This document shows, one piece after another, positions 45,312 to 53,704 of a stretch of DNA of 64,000 nucleotides; position 1 is the stretch's first letter, and every line of letters starts with the position of its first letter. Below the pieces are notes generated by a model. The model was given only the letters and a program-made list of their open reading frames with translations, ran no database searches and had not been told where the DNA came from. A program made the translations under genes and the position numbers. The DNA is from Chitinivorax sp. B (GTDB taxonomy: Bacteria; Pseudomonadota; Gammaproteobacteria; Burkholderiales; SCOH01). The stretch is from contig NZ_SCOH01000005.1 in assembly GCF_005503445.1 (NCBI RefSeq), positions 62,001 through 126,000 on the forward strand, written 5' to 3'.

Positions 45312-47039
45312 TTACATGATCACGGTTTGGCCGGTGACACGATCAGTCAGGTCGACCACCCGGCTGATTTCATCCAGACTTGTGATTCCCTCCAGCACTC
45401 GGCGAATAGCATCGTCTGCCAGCGGGCGAAACCCTTTACGCAATGCAGTGGTGCGGATTTCGCGAATGGTCGCACGACGGGCCAGCAATTCGTCCAGATC
45501 GGCGTCCATCTTCAGCACCTCCAGCACTGCAACCCGCCCCTTGTAACCATGATGATCACATGCAGGACAACCAGTAGCCCGGTAGACCGTAGGTGCAAGC
45601 TGGCCATCATGCAGACCCAGCAGCATGCGCTCGAATGGGTCCAGTTCATAGGCCTCACGACAGGCCAGGCATAGCTTGCGCACCAATCGCTGGGCAATCA
45701 TGCCAATGATGTTGCCAGCCATCACATCCGGCAGTACGCCAATATCCAACAAACGCGGTATGGCACCAATGGCCGAATTGGTATGCAGGGTGGAATACAC
45801 CTGATGGCCCGTCATGGCTGCACGAAACGCCATCTCAGCTGTATCCTGATCCCGCACCTCACCAACCAGGATCACGTCAGGGTCCTGACGCATCATCGAC
45901 CGCACGCCACTGGCAAAATCCATCTTGGCCGCTTCATTGACGCTGGTCTGACGAATCATCGGCATCGGGTACTCCACCGGGTCTTCCAGTGTCATGATGT
46001 TGACGCCTTCAGCATTGATGTAATTCAGTATGGAATAGAGAGTAGTCGTCTTGCCCGAACCTGTCGGCCCGGTCACCAGAATGATGCCCTCCGGCCGGGC
46101 GATCATCAGCTTCAGCAGTGAAAGCGAATCTGGCGGCAGGCCCAGATCCTCGATTGGCACCAGCCCTTTCAGGCGATCCAGTATCCGCAGCACAATGTTT
46201 TCACCATGAATGGTGGGCTGCGAGGCCACACGAAAATCCAGTGGCCGACCCAGCAGGGTCAGCGAAATGCGGCCATCCTGTGGCGCCCTTGATTCAGCAA
46301 TATTCATCCCGCTCATCACCTTCAGCCGCACAGCCATGGCTGGCCAATAGGTACGATGTAGCGATCGTACCTGCCGCAGCACACCATCGATACGGTAGCG
46401 GATTCGCAGAAAACTTTGCTCCGGTTCGAAATGGATATCGGATGCCCCTTTCTGTACCGCATCGCCCAACAAGGCATCGATCAGTCGTACCACCGGTTGG
46501 CTGTATTCATCACCCGCGTTGGCCAAGCTGGAATAATCCACCTCGCCAGTCTCGATTTCACGCAAGATGCCATCAATGGACAGCTCATATCCGTAATACT
46601 GTTCAATTGACCTCAATACATCCGATTCAGCCGCCAACATCGGCTCGATCGGCATCGCATCCCTGGTCAGCAGGCGAATCTGATCCAGTGCAACCAGGTT
46701 ATTGGGGTTGGACATGGCCAGCCGTAACGCACCGTTTTCGCGAGCAAACCCGATCGGCACCAAGGTAAAGCGCTTGGCGATGTCCTTGGGGACCAGCTTG
46801 ACTGCTGCCGGGTCCACCACCACGCGTGCCAGATCGACGCTTTCCTGTCCCAGATTTTCTGACAACGCCTCGCGCAGCGTTGCCTCTGACAAAAAGCCCA
46901 GCCCCACCAATTGCTTGCCAAGTGGCAAACCCGTGCTGCGCTGTTCACGTAGCGCAATCTGCAACTGATCTGCGCTGATAACACCTTTGCTGACCAGCAA
47001 TTCACCTAGTGGTAGCTTGGCTTTGGCAAGGATATTCAT
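45312..47039 (-). CDS. mshE: Pilus assembly ATPase MshE (GspE/PilB family, MshEN domain)
   Basis: 575 aa. The N-terminal MshEN domain has two tandem repeats (LPLGELLVSKGVISADQLQI and LPLGKQLVGLGFLSEATLRE), the fold that binds c-di-GMP in Vibrio MshE; the usual RLG is PLG in both. Walker A is GPTGSGKTTTLYSI, the Walker B region is DPDVILVGEVRD, and a zinc-type tetracysteine follows (CLACRE ... GCPACDHHGYKG). It drives polymerisation of pilin. Its start overlaps the mshN stop by 4 bases. Confidence 0.95.
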   Translation of the reverse strand: MNILAKAKLPLGELLVSKGVISADQLQIALREQRSTGLPLGKQLVGLGFLSEATLREALSENLGQESVDLARVVVDPAAVKLVPKDIAKRFTLVPIGFARENGALRLAMSNPNNLVALDQIRLLTRDAMPIEPMLAAESDVLRSIEQYYGYELSIDGILREIETGEVDYSSLANAGDEYSQPVVRLIDALLGDAVQKGASDIHFEPEQSFLRIRYRIDGVLRQVRSLHRTYWPAMAVRLKVMSGMNIAESRAPQDGRISLTLLGRPLDFRVASQPTIHGENIVLRILDRLKGLVPIEDLGLPPDSLSLLKLMIARPEGIILVTGPTGSGKTTTLYSILNYINAEGVNIMTLEDPVEYPMPMIRQTSVNEAAKMDFASGVRSMMRQDPDVILVGEVRDQDTAEMAFRAAMTGHQVYSTLHTNSAIGAIPRLLDIGVLPDVMAGNIIGMIAQRLVRKLCLACREAYELDPFERMLLGLHDGQLAPTVYRATGCPACDHHGYKGRVAVLEVLKMDADLDELLARRATIREIRTTALRKGFRPLADDAIRRVLEGITSLDEISRVVDLTDRVTGQTVIM

Positions 47040-48547
47040 TGTGGGGCAGCACGGGCCTGTAACGTGGCAATACGCCGATCGAGCAATGCCCTGTCGAACT
47101 GTGCCGGATAGTGTTGCGCACGCGACGCAGCTTGCTGGTAGTAGCGCAATGCCAGTCGGGGCTGATCGATCCGCTCCAGGCTGATCGCCAAATTGAATGC
47201 AGCATCTGGGCTATCTGGCTGCACGGTATAGGCTCGGAAATACAGTTGTTGCGCATCGGCCCAGCGCTGCTGGTTGTGATAAGCCATAGCCAGCTCCTGC
47301 AATAATGGTGCATTGCCAGGCTGGGTGTTGAGCAGCTCCTCCAATTGAGCGATCCGTTCGACACCGGATTGCTTGCGACTGACCATGGCCAAGCCAGCTT
47401 GTGCGTCGACATCTTGCGGGTCCAGCACCAGCATCTGTCGATAGTAAGCCTGCGATGCATCCTGGCGGCCCTCATGTGCTGCCAGCACCGCCATGCCCAA
47501 CAAGGCATCCCGATTGTTTGGCTCCTGCACGAGCACATTCTGATACAGCCGATTGGCAGCCCCCCAATCCCGCGACTGAAAAGCCGCATAGCCACGGGCA
47601 ACGTCAGATGGCACAACATCACTGGTCACACTCTTGGTGATCTGAACCGCCCCATTCGCCGACAACGTGGCAGCGGGTGGTGCCGGCAGCACAGATTCAG
47701 GCTTCGGTGTCACTTGTTGCATAAGCGGTGTCGAATCGTGTGTTACAGGTGCAGATGATGCGGGCAATTTACCGCCACTCGACACACCCACATCATCAGC
47801 AGATCTGGGTGGCGTAACCGACGCGATGGGTACGTCCGGCTTGAGCTCGAATGAGCCAGCCGGTGTTGGATCTGTCATGCTTTCAGACACGGTTGCCGTA
47901 TTCTGGTCATCTGGTTCAGTCGGGGTGCTTGGCACCGGCTGTGAAGCCCACCACAACCATACCAATATTGCGACCACTGCCACCCCACCAACCACAACAA
48001 GCAGCAAATGCCAATTCACTGACGGTCGAACGGGGGCGGTAGCTGACAAGACGCGCTTGGCCGTATCTCGCTGGTGTTGAGGATTGACCGATGACTTAGG
48101 TGCAGCAGGTGACGATGACGCGGCGGACAAACGAGATTCCGGATTGGGTGATACAGGTGCAACAGCCGGCTTTTTGGGAGGCACCTCGGCTACAGGCGGT
48201 GGCATAGCCTCACCCACCACCGTTGTTTCGACTCCAGACTTGGTAGTATCCACGGGTGCCAGCGATAAAGCATCAGCCATCGTAGTGGCCGAATCGCGTA
48301 CTGGTAATGGTTCCTCATCTGCTGATTGTCGATCAAGTGGCATTGGCGCAGGTTCAGCTGGAATCGATTCAACCGGTGACAGTTCAATTTCCGCAAAACT
48401 GATCTCCGGTAAGCCAGGTTCCGGCTTTTGTTCAGTAACCTTGGCCACGCCAGTTTCAGCCATATCGGCAACTGGTTCTGCATCCAACTTCGCCTGCTGA
48501 CGCTTGGCCTCCTCTGCCCGTCGCAATGCATCCAGCAACAGGCTCAC
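47036..48547 (-). CDS. mshN: MshN-like TPR protein
   Basis: 503 aa. The N-terminus MSLLLDALRRAEEAKRQQAK is a cytoplasmic tag shared with MSHA and PEP-CTERM loci. A Pro/Ala/Ser-rich linker, a membrane helix (~180-200) and periplasmic TPR repeats follow (from ~320: YAAFQSRDWGAANRLYQNVL, ALLGMAVLAAHEGRQ, LQELAMAYHNQQRWADAQQL, FNLAISLERIDQPRLALRYY). It probably acts as a periplasmic scaffold. ATGA overlaps at both ends. Confidence 0.82.
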   Translation of the reverse strand: MSLLLDALRRAEEAKRQQAKLDAEPVADMAETGVAKVTEQKPEPGLPEISFAEIELSPVESIPAEPAPMPLDRQSADEEPLPVRDSATTMADALSLAPVDTTKSGVETTVVGEAMPPPVAEVPPKKPAVAPVSPNPESRLSAASSSPAAPKSSVNPQHQRDTAKRVLSATAPVRPSVNWHLLLVVVGGVAVVAILVWLWWASQPVPSTPTEPDDQNTATVSESMTDPTPAGSFELKPDVPIASVTPPRSADDVGVSSGGKLPASSAPVTHDSTPLMQQVTPKPESVLPAPPAATLSANGAVQITKSVTSDVVPSDVARGYAAFQSRDWGAANRLYQNVLVQEPNNRDALLGMAVLAAHEGRQDASQAYYRQMLVLDPQDVDAQAGLAMVSRKQSGVERIAQLEELLNTQPGNAPLLQELAMAYHNQQRWADAQQLYFRAYTVQPDSPDAAFNLAISLERIDQPRLALRYYQQAASRAQHYPAQFDRALLDRRIATLQARAAPQ

Positions 48548-50466
48548 CGCTGCCCCCCTTCTGTACTGCCGATCGGAACAGCAAGGTTGTCACGCTTGTC
48601 ATCAAAGAACAGATTGCTGGGTAAATACGGTTTGAACTGTGCCAGATCGCCATTTACGCTTGGGTCGTTGATCACCAGCGGTCTTAGAAAGATCACCAAT
48701 TCGCCTTTGCTGCCAGTATCGTTACGCTGACTGACCAGATTACCAATCCCTGGCAGGCGTGACAGCCAAGGCAAACCATCCCGCTTGTATTCGATCTTGT
48801 CGCGGATCAACCCACCCAATACAGCCACCTGCCCACTCATCAGCTTCAGGGTGGATTCCATTTCACGGACTTCGATTTCCGGTATCAAATTATCGAAATC
48901 CGACTTCAACAAGCGCGGCACTGGATCAACCTTGTAGCCGGTGATATTCGAAATGGTGGGTCGGACATTCAGCGACACCGCCCCCGACTCGGCAATCTGC
49001 GGTGTGACATTCATCACCACACCCACAGGGACTGTATTCAACGTACTGGTGTACTCTCGCTTTTCTGCGGTTGTGGTTGTCGCTTCGGTGATGCGGATAT
49101 CGGTGGTGAAATAGACTTTTTCTTCCACCACCTTCAGCAACGCGGTCTGATTGTTCAAGGCCATGATCTTGGGACTGGAGATCACCTTGGTCTTGCCAAA
49201 GGTTTCCAGCAATTTGATGGTGGACTTGAAGGTACCGCTGAACAGACGCGGGTTGGCAATATTGAAGGTCAACGCGGTAAAAGGTGAATTCACCAGCGTG
49301 GCCGGAGTCAACGATACCCCGGTATTGCTGTAGTTACGTGTGCCCTCCGCAATACGGGACCAATCAATACCGGATTGGAACTGGTCAGACAGATCGACCT
49401 CGACAATGGTTGCCTCGATCAGCACCTGTCGCTGTGCGCTGGCCATGACTTGTTGTAGAAAACGCTGAATCTCCTTATGTTGACGGGAATTTGCCACCAC
49501 AGTGAGGGTGCCTGTTTCCGGATGGACAATCACATCCTTATTATCGACAGCCGATGATGCTGATGGGCCAGATGGGCGTGTCGAGAGAGCACTTGGCTCT
49601 GCAGATGCAGCCGAATCAGCAGGTGACGATGCCTGTTGCAACTGATCAAACAACTTGGGCGCCCCAGCCCCGGCTTTTGCAGAAATTTCTGCGTCTTTCC
49701 TCATCTCTTCTTTTTGAGATTGCACGCGACCTTCCCGCTGCTCACGCTCGGCGGGTGTCATTCTTGCCAGCTCGCGCTTGACTTCCAGCTTGGTACGTCG
49801 TGTTTCCTCCTGACTACGAGCAGCATTGGTGGATTCGATGATGGCGATGATGCTGGTACGAATGGAAGCCCAGAACAGATTTTCGGATACGTTACTCAGC
49901 TCGGCTTGGGAAATATTGCCAACCTCGCCTTGTCCGGCCGATTTGCTGCTCCCCCCCGTTGTCCGCTCTCCCCCTGTCGCAATCGCTGTGGCTACACTGA
50001 CCCGACTATTCATCTTGCGGGTCATATTGACATAATCAACCTTGTAATGCTGTACATAGGGTACTTCTGGCATAACAACCAGATTGCTACCCAGCATTTG
50101 CCAGCGCATATCCACCTGGTTGGCAATTCGCTCCAACAGTTGCGGCAAAGTCTGGTTGATGGCATTCAGTGTGACAGTGCCATCCAGCCCTGGATGAACA
50201 TCGACGTTCACTTTGGCATCCCGCGCCAAGGCAAACAGCAACTCGTCAACCGGTACGTGATTAACCACCACACTATAGCGCTCCGGCTTGGCCATCGGCT
50301 TGGGGGGTGGCAAGACAGGCAATGGCGCAACGGGTGCTGGAATATCCTCAACTCGATTCGGTGGTGAGGATAAATGAATCTGGTCGGGTATGGGCGGCCG
50401 AAAACTGGTACAAGCCACCAAAGACAGCACAACCAGCGGGGCGCAACGCAGCGTCAGGGTCATCAT
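48544..50466 (-). CDS. mshL: Secretin MshL
   Basis: 640 aa with a lipobox (LSLVACTS) in the signal peptide. N-domains (STN-like VPVDELLFALARDAKVNVDV and QRQVLIEATIVEVDLSDQFQ) precede the C-terminal secretin domain with FGKTKVISSPKIMALNNQTA, GVVMNVTPQIAESGAVSLNV and VAVLGGLIRDK. It forms the outer-membrane gate of the pilus. A Ser/Ala-rich insert (~270-320) is unusual. Two ATGs are adjacent (50466 and 50463). The first ATG overlaps the stop of an upstream frame by 4 bases. Confidence 0.94.
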   Translation of the reverse strand: MMTLTLRCAPLVVLSLVACTSFRPPIPDQIHLSSPPNRVEDIPAPVAPLPVLPPPKPMAKPERYSVVVNHVPVDELLFALARDAKVNVDVHPGLDGTVTLNAINQTLPQLLERIANQVDMRWQMLGSNLVVMPEVPYVQHYKVDYVNMTRKMNSRVSVATAIATGGERTTGGSSKSAGQGEVGNISQAELSNVSENLFWASIRTSIIAIIESTNAARSQEETRRTKLEVKRELARMTPAEREQREGRVQSQKEEMRKDAEISAKAGAGAPKLFDQLQQASSPADSAASAEPSALSTRPSGPSASSAVDNKDVIVHPETGTLTVVANSRQHKEIQRFLQQVMASAQRQVLIEATIVEVDLSDQFQSGIDWSRIAEGTRNYSNTGVSLTPATLVNSPFTALTFNIANPRLFSGTFKSTIKLLETFGKTKVISSPKIMALNNQTALLKVVEEKVYFTTDIRITEATTTTAEKREYTSTLNTVPVGVVMNVTPQIAESGAVSLNVRPTISNITGYKVDPVPRLLKSDFDNLIPEIEVREMESTLKLMSGQVAVLGGLIRDKIEYKRDGLPWLSRLPGIGNLVSQRNDTGSKGELVIFLRPLVINDPSVNGDLAQFKPYLPSNLFFDDKRDNLAVPIGSTEGGQR

Positions 50467-50618
50467 TGGCCATCAAACAGAATGGAAGCAACCAGTTGGG
50501 TCGCGTTGATTCTGTATAGCATCCATTCACCCGCTGCGTTCTGATACAACATCATACTGCCCGATGTTGCCTGATTTGGGTGGTTGGACGAGTCATACTT
50601 AACGACTTGGCCATTGCA
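50463..50618 (-). pseudogene. Open frame coupled to mshL (candidate 3' remnant of a lost operon gene)
   Basis: A 51-codon frame without an early start (CNGQVVKYDSSNHPNQATSG, SMMLYQNAAGEWMLYRINAT, QLVASILFDGQ) ends in a TGA that overlaps the mshL ATG by 4 bases, the same coupling used by most other genes of the operon. A stop codon and then an A+T-rich stretch bound it upstream. If only the ATG pair at 50555 is used it would be a 30-aa peptide. I infer a decayed gene; a leader peptide or chance is possible. Confidence 0.4.
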
Positions 50619-51152
50619 TCACAAACCCGCTTACCAGCAGTCATTATGGAAATGATATTTTTAAAATACAAACCCATAAAGAAATAACCATAACATAATG
50701 ATTATTATTAAAATAATTTAAAAATAGATAACCACCAAGATCACTTCCAAGAAAGGTTAAGTATTATTACCAATAAAATTTAATGGAACTAATCAATCAA
50801 TAATCAATCTACTTCCATACCTTTAATTTTTCAAAAAAATAGTCATGGGAATATTGAAATAGAAAATCACTTGATACACCACCTCTTGGTGATTCGGAAA
50901 ATTTCAGGTGTCCAGCCTGTCAACAACACCATGAGAATGGCTGACAAAATTCAGCAAATGGGCTGAAGCGCGGTGGCACATAGCAGCATCAAGATTCTTG
51001 CCAGCTACGCTAAACACCGCATGGCACTGCCAAAATGCTTAGCCAACTTGCAACGAATCCGTTGTGACTCGTCTAACATCTCATTCATTCTACAATCCAC
51101 GCGCCCTATCGCCATGGGGATGCGCCTTAGAGAACGAAAGTCATAAATCATC
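50619..51152. other. A+T-rich intergenic region with a repeat copy
   Basis: There is no gene in these 534 bases. 50640-50880 is markedly A+T-rich and low in complexity (runs such as ATTATTATTAAAATAATT), unlike the surrounding coding DNA. 50939-51004 holds the dispersed repeat. It probably contains promoters for mshL on one side and the lipoprotein on the other, or marks an insertion junction. Confidence 0.6.
50939..51004 (+). repeat. Dispersed intergenic repeat, copy B (short form)
   Basis: It begins GGCTGACAAAATTCAGCAAA and GGGCTGAAGCG and ends AGCAGCATCAAGATTCTTG plus CCAG. It matches copy A at both ends but lacks about 18 middle bases. The terminal bases are again imperfect inverted repeats. 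Confidence 0.65.
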
Positions 51153-51644
51153 ATGCAAAAACCTTCCCTTCTCATCTTATCCATGCTGATGACACTTGCC
51201 GCCTGCGGTGGAGATGGTAACAACAGCCATCCCATTCCTAGCTGGCCTAATGCAACCGACTCAGTCAATCGCACCTATAACCTCACCTGGCAGAAAGAAA
51301 TCAAGATCCGGACATCCAACAGCCGCCATTCCATTCAGCAATTGAATCGATACATGGTTGAGGTGTCTGGGGATGACAACATGATCGACTTTGCCAAGTC
51401 ACAGACTGTCCGTAAATTGGAAGTCACCGGTCACCGTAACAAGATTGAAATTGATCGTGATGCACAAATCGACGAGCTGATCATCAGCGGCAATGACAAC
51501 GCATTCCGTCTGCAACCTGGCATGAGCATCCGAAAACTGATCGTGACTGGTAACAACGCCACCATCTGGATTCCATCAGGTTATGCATTGACGCGCAGTG
51601 AGGGTAATGGAGGGAATCTGGTCATTGCTACGTTTGCCCCCTGA
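51153..51644 (+). CDS. Lipoprotein with DUF3060-like beta repeats
   Basis: 163 aa. The lipobox is LAAC at ~15-18 (SMLMTLAACGGDG). The mature part has four similar beta strands with an Asn/Asp-x-N turn: VEVSGDDNMIDF, LEVTGHRNKIEIDRDAQ, LIISGNDNAFRL, LIVTGNNATIWIPSG, the DUF3060 pattern. It is anchored in the outer or inner membrane; function unknown. It lies inside what would otherwise be the msh operon, on the opposite strand. Confidence 0.8.
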   Translation: MQKPSLLILSMLMTLAACGGDGNNSHPIPSWPNATDSVNRTYNLTWQKEIKIRTSNSRHSIQQLNRYMVEVSGDDNMIDFAKSQTVRKLEVTGHRNKIEIDRDAQIDELIISGNDNAFRLQPGMSIRKLIVTGNNATIWIPSGYALTRSEGNGGNLVIATFAP

Positions 51645-51659
51645 CAATACAGGCACCAG

Positions 51660-51686
51660 AAAAAAATGCGGCGATAACTCGCCGCA
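51660..51686 (-). terminator. Terminator of the DUF1428 gene
   Basis: On the minus strand TGCGGCGA and TCGCCGCA pair as an 8-bp stem with a 4-nt loop, followed by TTTTTT. It lies ~20 bases after the DUF1428 stop and could also serve the convergent lipoprotein gene poorly. Confidence 0.88.
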
Positions 51687-51707
51687 CATTGTCTAACATG
51701 CCACCAC

Positions 51708-52070
51708 TCAGTAATCCACCAGCACGTTAAAACCACCGTAGGCCATCCGTTTGCAATCAAACGCATGATTGTTGGGATCCATCATGTCTTTCATTCTTGG
51801 ATCAGCCATTACTGCCTTGTTGACTTCATCACGATGTGCCTTGGATTTGTATATGATCCAGGCAAAGATCACGACTTCCTCATCAGTCGCACCGGATGAC
51901 TGGGTAAACGGCACCATATCCTTCACTTGCAGCTCATCTCCAACACATTCGACATACGCCAATGCGCCATGCGCTTTCCAGATATCACCACAACGCATTG
52001 CCATTTGCCGATATGTATCCAAATTGCTCCGAGGAACTGGAAGAAGAAACCCATCTACGTATTTATCCAT
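51708..52070 (-). CDS. DUF1428 family protein
   Basis: 120 aa. It starts MDKYVDGFLLPVPRSNLDTYRQMA with AAGGAG well placed before the ATG, and ends CKRMAYGGFNVLVDY. This is the DUF1428 (YbaA-like) pattern, a small alpha/beta-barrel fold of unknown function. It has its own terminator, so it is not an msh operon gene despite the shared strand. Confidence 0.9.
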   Translation of the reverse strand: MDKYVDGFLLPVPRSNLDTYRQMAMRCGDIWKAHGALAYVECVGDELQVKDMVPFTQSSGATDEEVVIFAWIIYKSKAHRDEVNKAVMADPRMKDMMDPNNHAFDCKRMAYGGFNVLVDY

Positions 52071-52337
52071 GCCATGCTCCTTTGTGAATCAGGCTATCGA
52101 TGTGTACCCACGCCAAGTCTTTAGATACCGAACAGGTCGGCACTGCCTGGATGCCAGGATTGATCAATCAGAACTTTACAGGTTGGTGAGCAATCCTTCC
52201 CCCATCACCCAACCCGAACGTCACACCAGACCTGTACTGAATGCGAGTTTGACCCCTTTTGCATGCCATGGGTTCACCCTGTCGGCCTGCACTTGCCCAC
52301 ATAGCGTGCATTTCGCCAAATCTGCACACGGTACGTG

Positions 52338-53654
52338 CTAACCGTCTCGTCGTACGCCACCCAACGTTCGCAGTACCGGCCGACCGACTCGTACGGAATC
52401 TGGTAATGCCATCATTGCCTGCAAGGCATCGGCCCGGTTGGCATAAGCCCCATAATAGACCACATAACTTGGGCGCCCCTGCAAGGTGGCCTGCAACACA
52501 TAAAGCTGACGCAGATCCAGTTGTCGTGACAAATGCATCAACGTGCTGCGCAATTGATCGGATGAGCTGTTGACCATGCTCATCAGTTGAATAGTAAAAA
52601 AATCCGGGGGTGTATTCAGTATCCAGTCAGTTGCAGCCTGCAGGGGAACATCCAGCGTATGGGGGGCGACGGCCGTTTTAGGTACAGGTGATGTCGTTGC
52701 AACAGCCTCAACTGGCGAAGTCAATTGCACAGGCGCACTGCCCGAAGCCGGCATGACACTTGATCCAGCCTGGAGCCCCAAGCCCAGCGACACCCCCAAA
52801 GTCAGGCTGCCACCAATCCAGACAATCCGCCCCCAGGGCAATATTACCGCTCTAAATCCACTGTCCCGAATCGCTTGACGAGCGTGCCGGACAGTAACCT
52901 GGAAACCGCCGTCCGCAAAGGCTGCCAACAATGCTTTGTCTGCCAGGATATTGATGCGACGTGTCAGGCCTTCTGACTCCTTGGCAATCAAGCGAATGGC
53001 TGCCGAAGCAAAATTGTCCGGCCCTTTGTAACCTGCCGCCCGCATGCGGAATTGCAGATAATCTGCTACATCTTTGCGAGCCAACGGAGCTAGTTGAAAG
53101 TGATGGACAATACGCTCACGCAATTGGCGCATGCCAGGCAACGCAAGGTTCTGCTCCAATTCCGGCTGACCAAACAACACCATCTGCAACAGCTTGTGAT
53201 GGCCATTTTCCAGATTGGACAACAATCGAACACGTTCCAGGCTCTCTGGCGGCATCGCATGGGCTTCATCAACCAGCACCACTACCTGCCTGTTGGCCGA
53301 GTACTTGTCGATCAGGCAAGCCTGTAGATTTTTCATGGCCTGTATCGGCCGTGTCGTATCCCATGGCAGTTTCAGCTCATCGGCGATAGCAAACAGAATG
53401 TCATCAGGTGAAATAGCTGGGTTAGACAAATAGACCAGATCGACACTACCCGGTAGGCGGTCGATCAGCATCTGGCACAGCATGGTCTTGCCGCTGCCAA
53501 CCTCGCCCACCACCTTGACAATGCCTTCACCACTGGTCACGGCATAAAGCAACGCCTCCAGCGTCGCACCACGTTGAGCCCCGTCATAAAAGAAATCGGG
53601 ATGCGACGTCAACTTGAACGGCGGCTCGGTCAAGCCGAAGTGGGACAGATACAT
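52338..53654 (-). CDS. mshM: MshM-like AAA ATPase fused to a SPOR-like domain
   Basis: 438 aa. The N-terminus MYLSHFGLTEPPFKLTSHPD and the AAA domain (Walker A GEVGSGKTMLCQ, Walker B VVLVDEAHAMP, ~1-270) are of the ExeA/GspA/MshM type. A membrane helix (~285-305) is followed by a linker and a C-terminal SPOR-like domain (~355-435: FTIQLMS, YVVYYGAYANRADALQAMM, VRVGRPVLRTLGG). ExeA-like proteins help assemble secretins across peptidoglycan; a SPOR domain would bind denuded glycan strands. GAGGAGGCCAC precedes the ATG. It follows the regulator gene by 50 bases. Confidence 0.88.
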   Translation of the reverse strand: MYLSHFGLTEPPFKLTSHPDFFYDGAQRGATLEALLYAVTSGEGIVKVVGEVGSGKTMLCQMLIDRLPGSVDLVYLSNPAISPDDILFAIADELKLPWDTTRPIQAMKNLQACLIDKYSANRQVVVLVDEAHAMPPESLERVRLLSNLENGHHKLLQMVLFGQPELEQNLALPGMRQLRERIVHHFQLAPLARKDVADYLQFRMRAAGYKGPDNFASAAIRLIAKESEGLTRRINILADKALLAAFADGGFQVTVRHARQAIRDSGFRAVILPWGRIVWIGGSLTLGVSLGLGLQAGSSVMPASGSAPVQLTSPVEAVATTSPVPKTAVAPHTLDVPLQAATDWILNTPPDFFTIQLMSMVNSSSDQLRSTLMHLSRQLDLRQLYVLQATLQGRPSYVVYYGAYANRADALQAMMALPDSVRVGRPVLRTLGGVRRDG

Positions 53655-53704
53655 GTGGCCTCCTCTTGCTCAGCATGTAAACCAACTATGGGCCGCCTGC
53701 CGTA

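Noticed and set aside
51020-51040. TGGCAC near the lipoprotein gene as a sigma-54 site
   Set aside because: No GC at the required distance for a -12 element.
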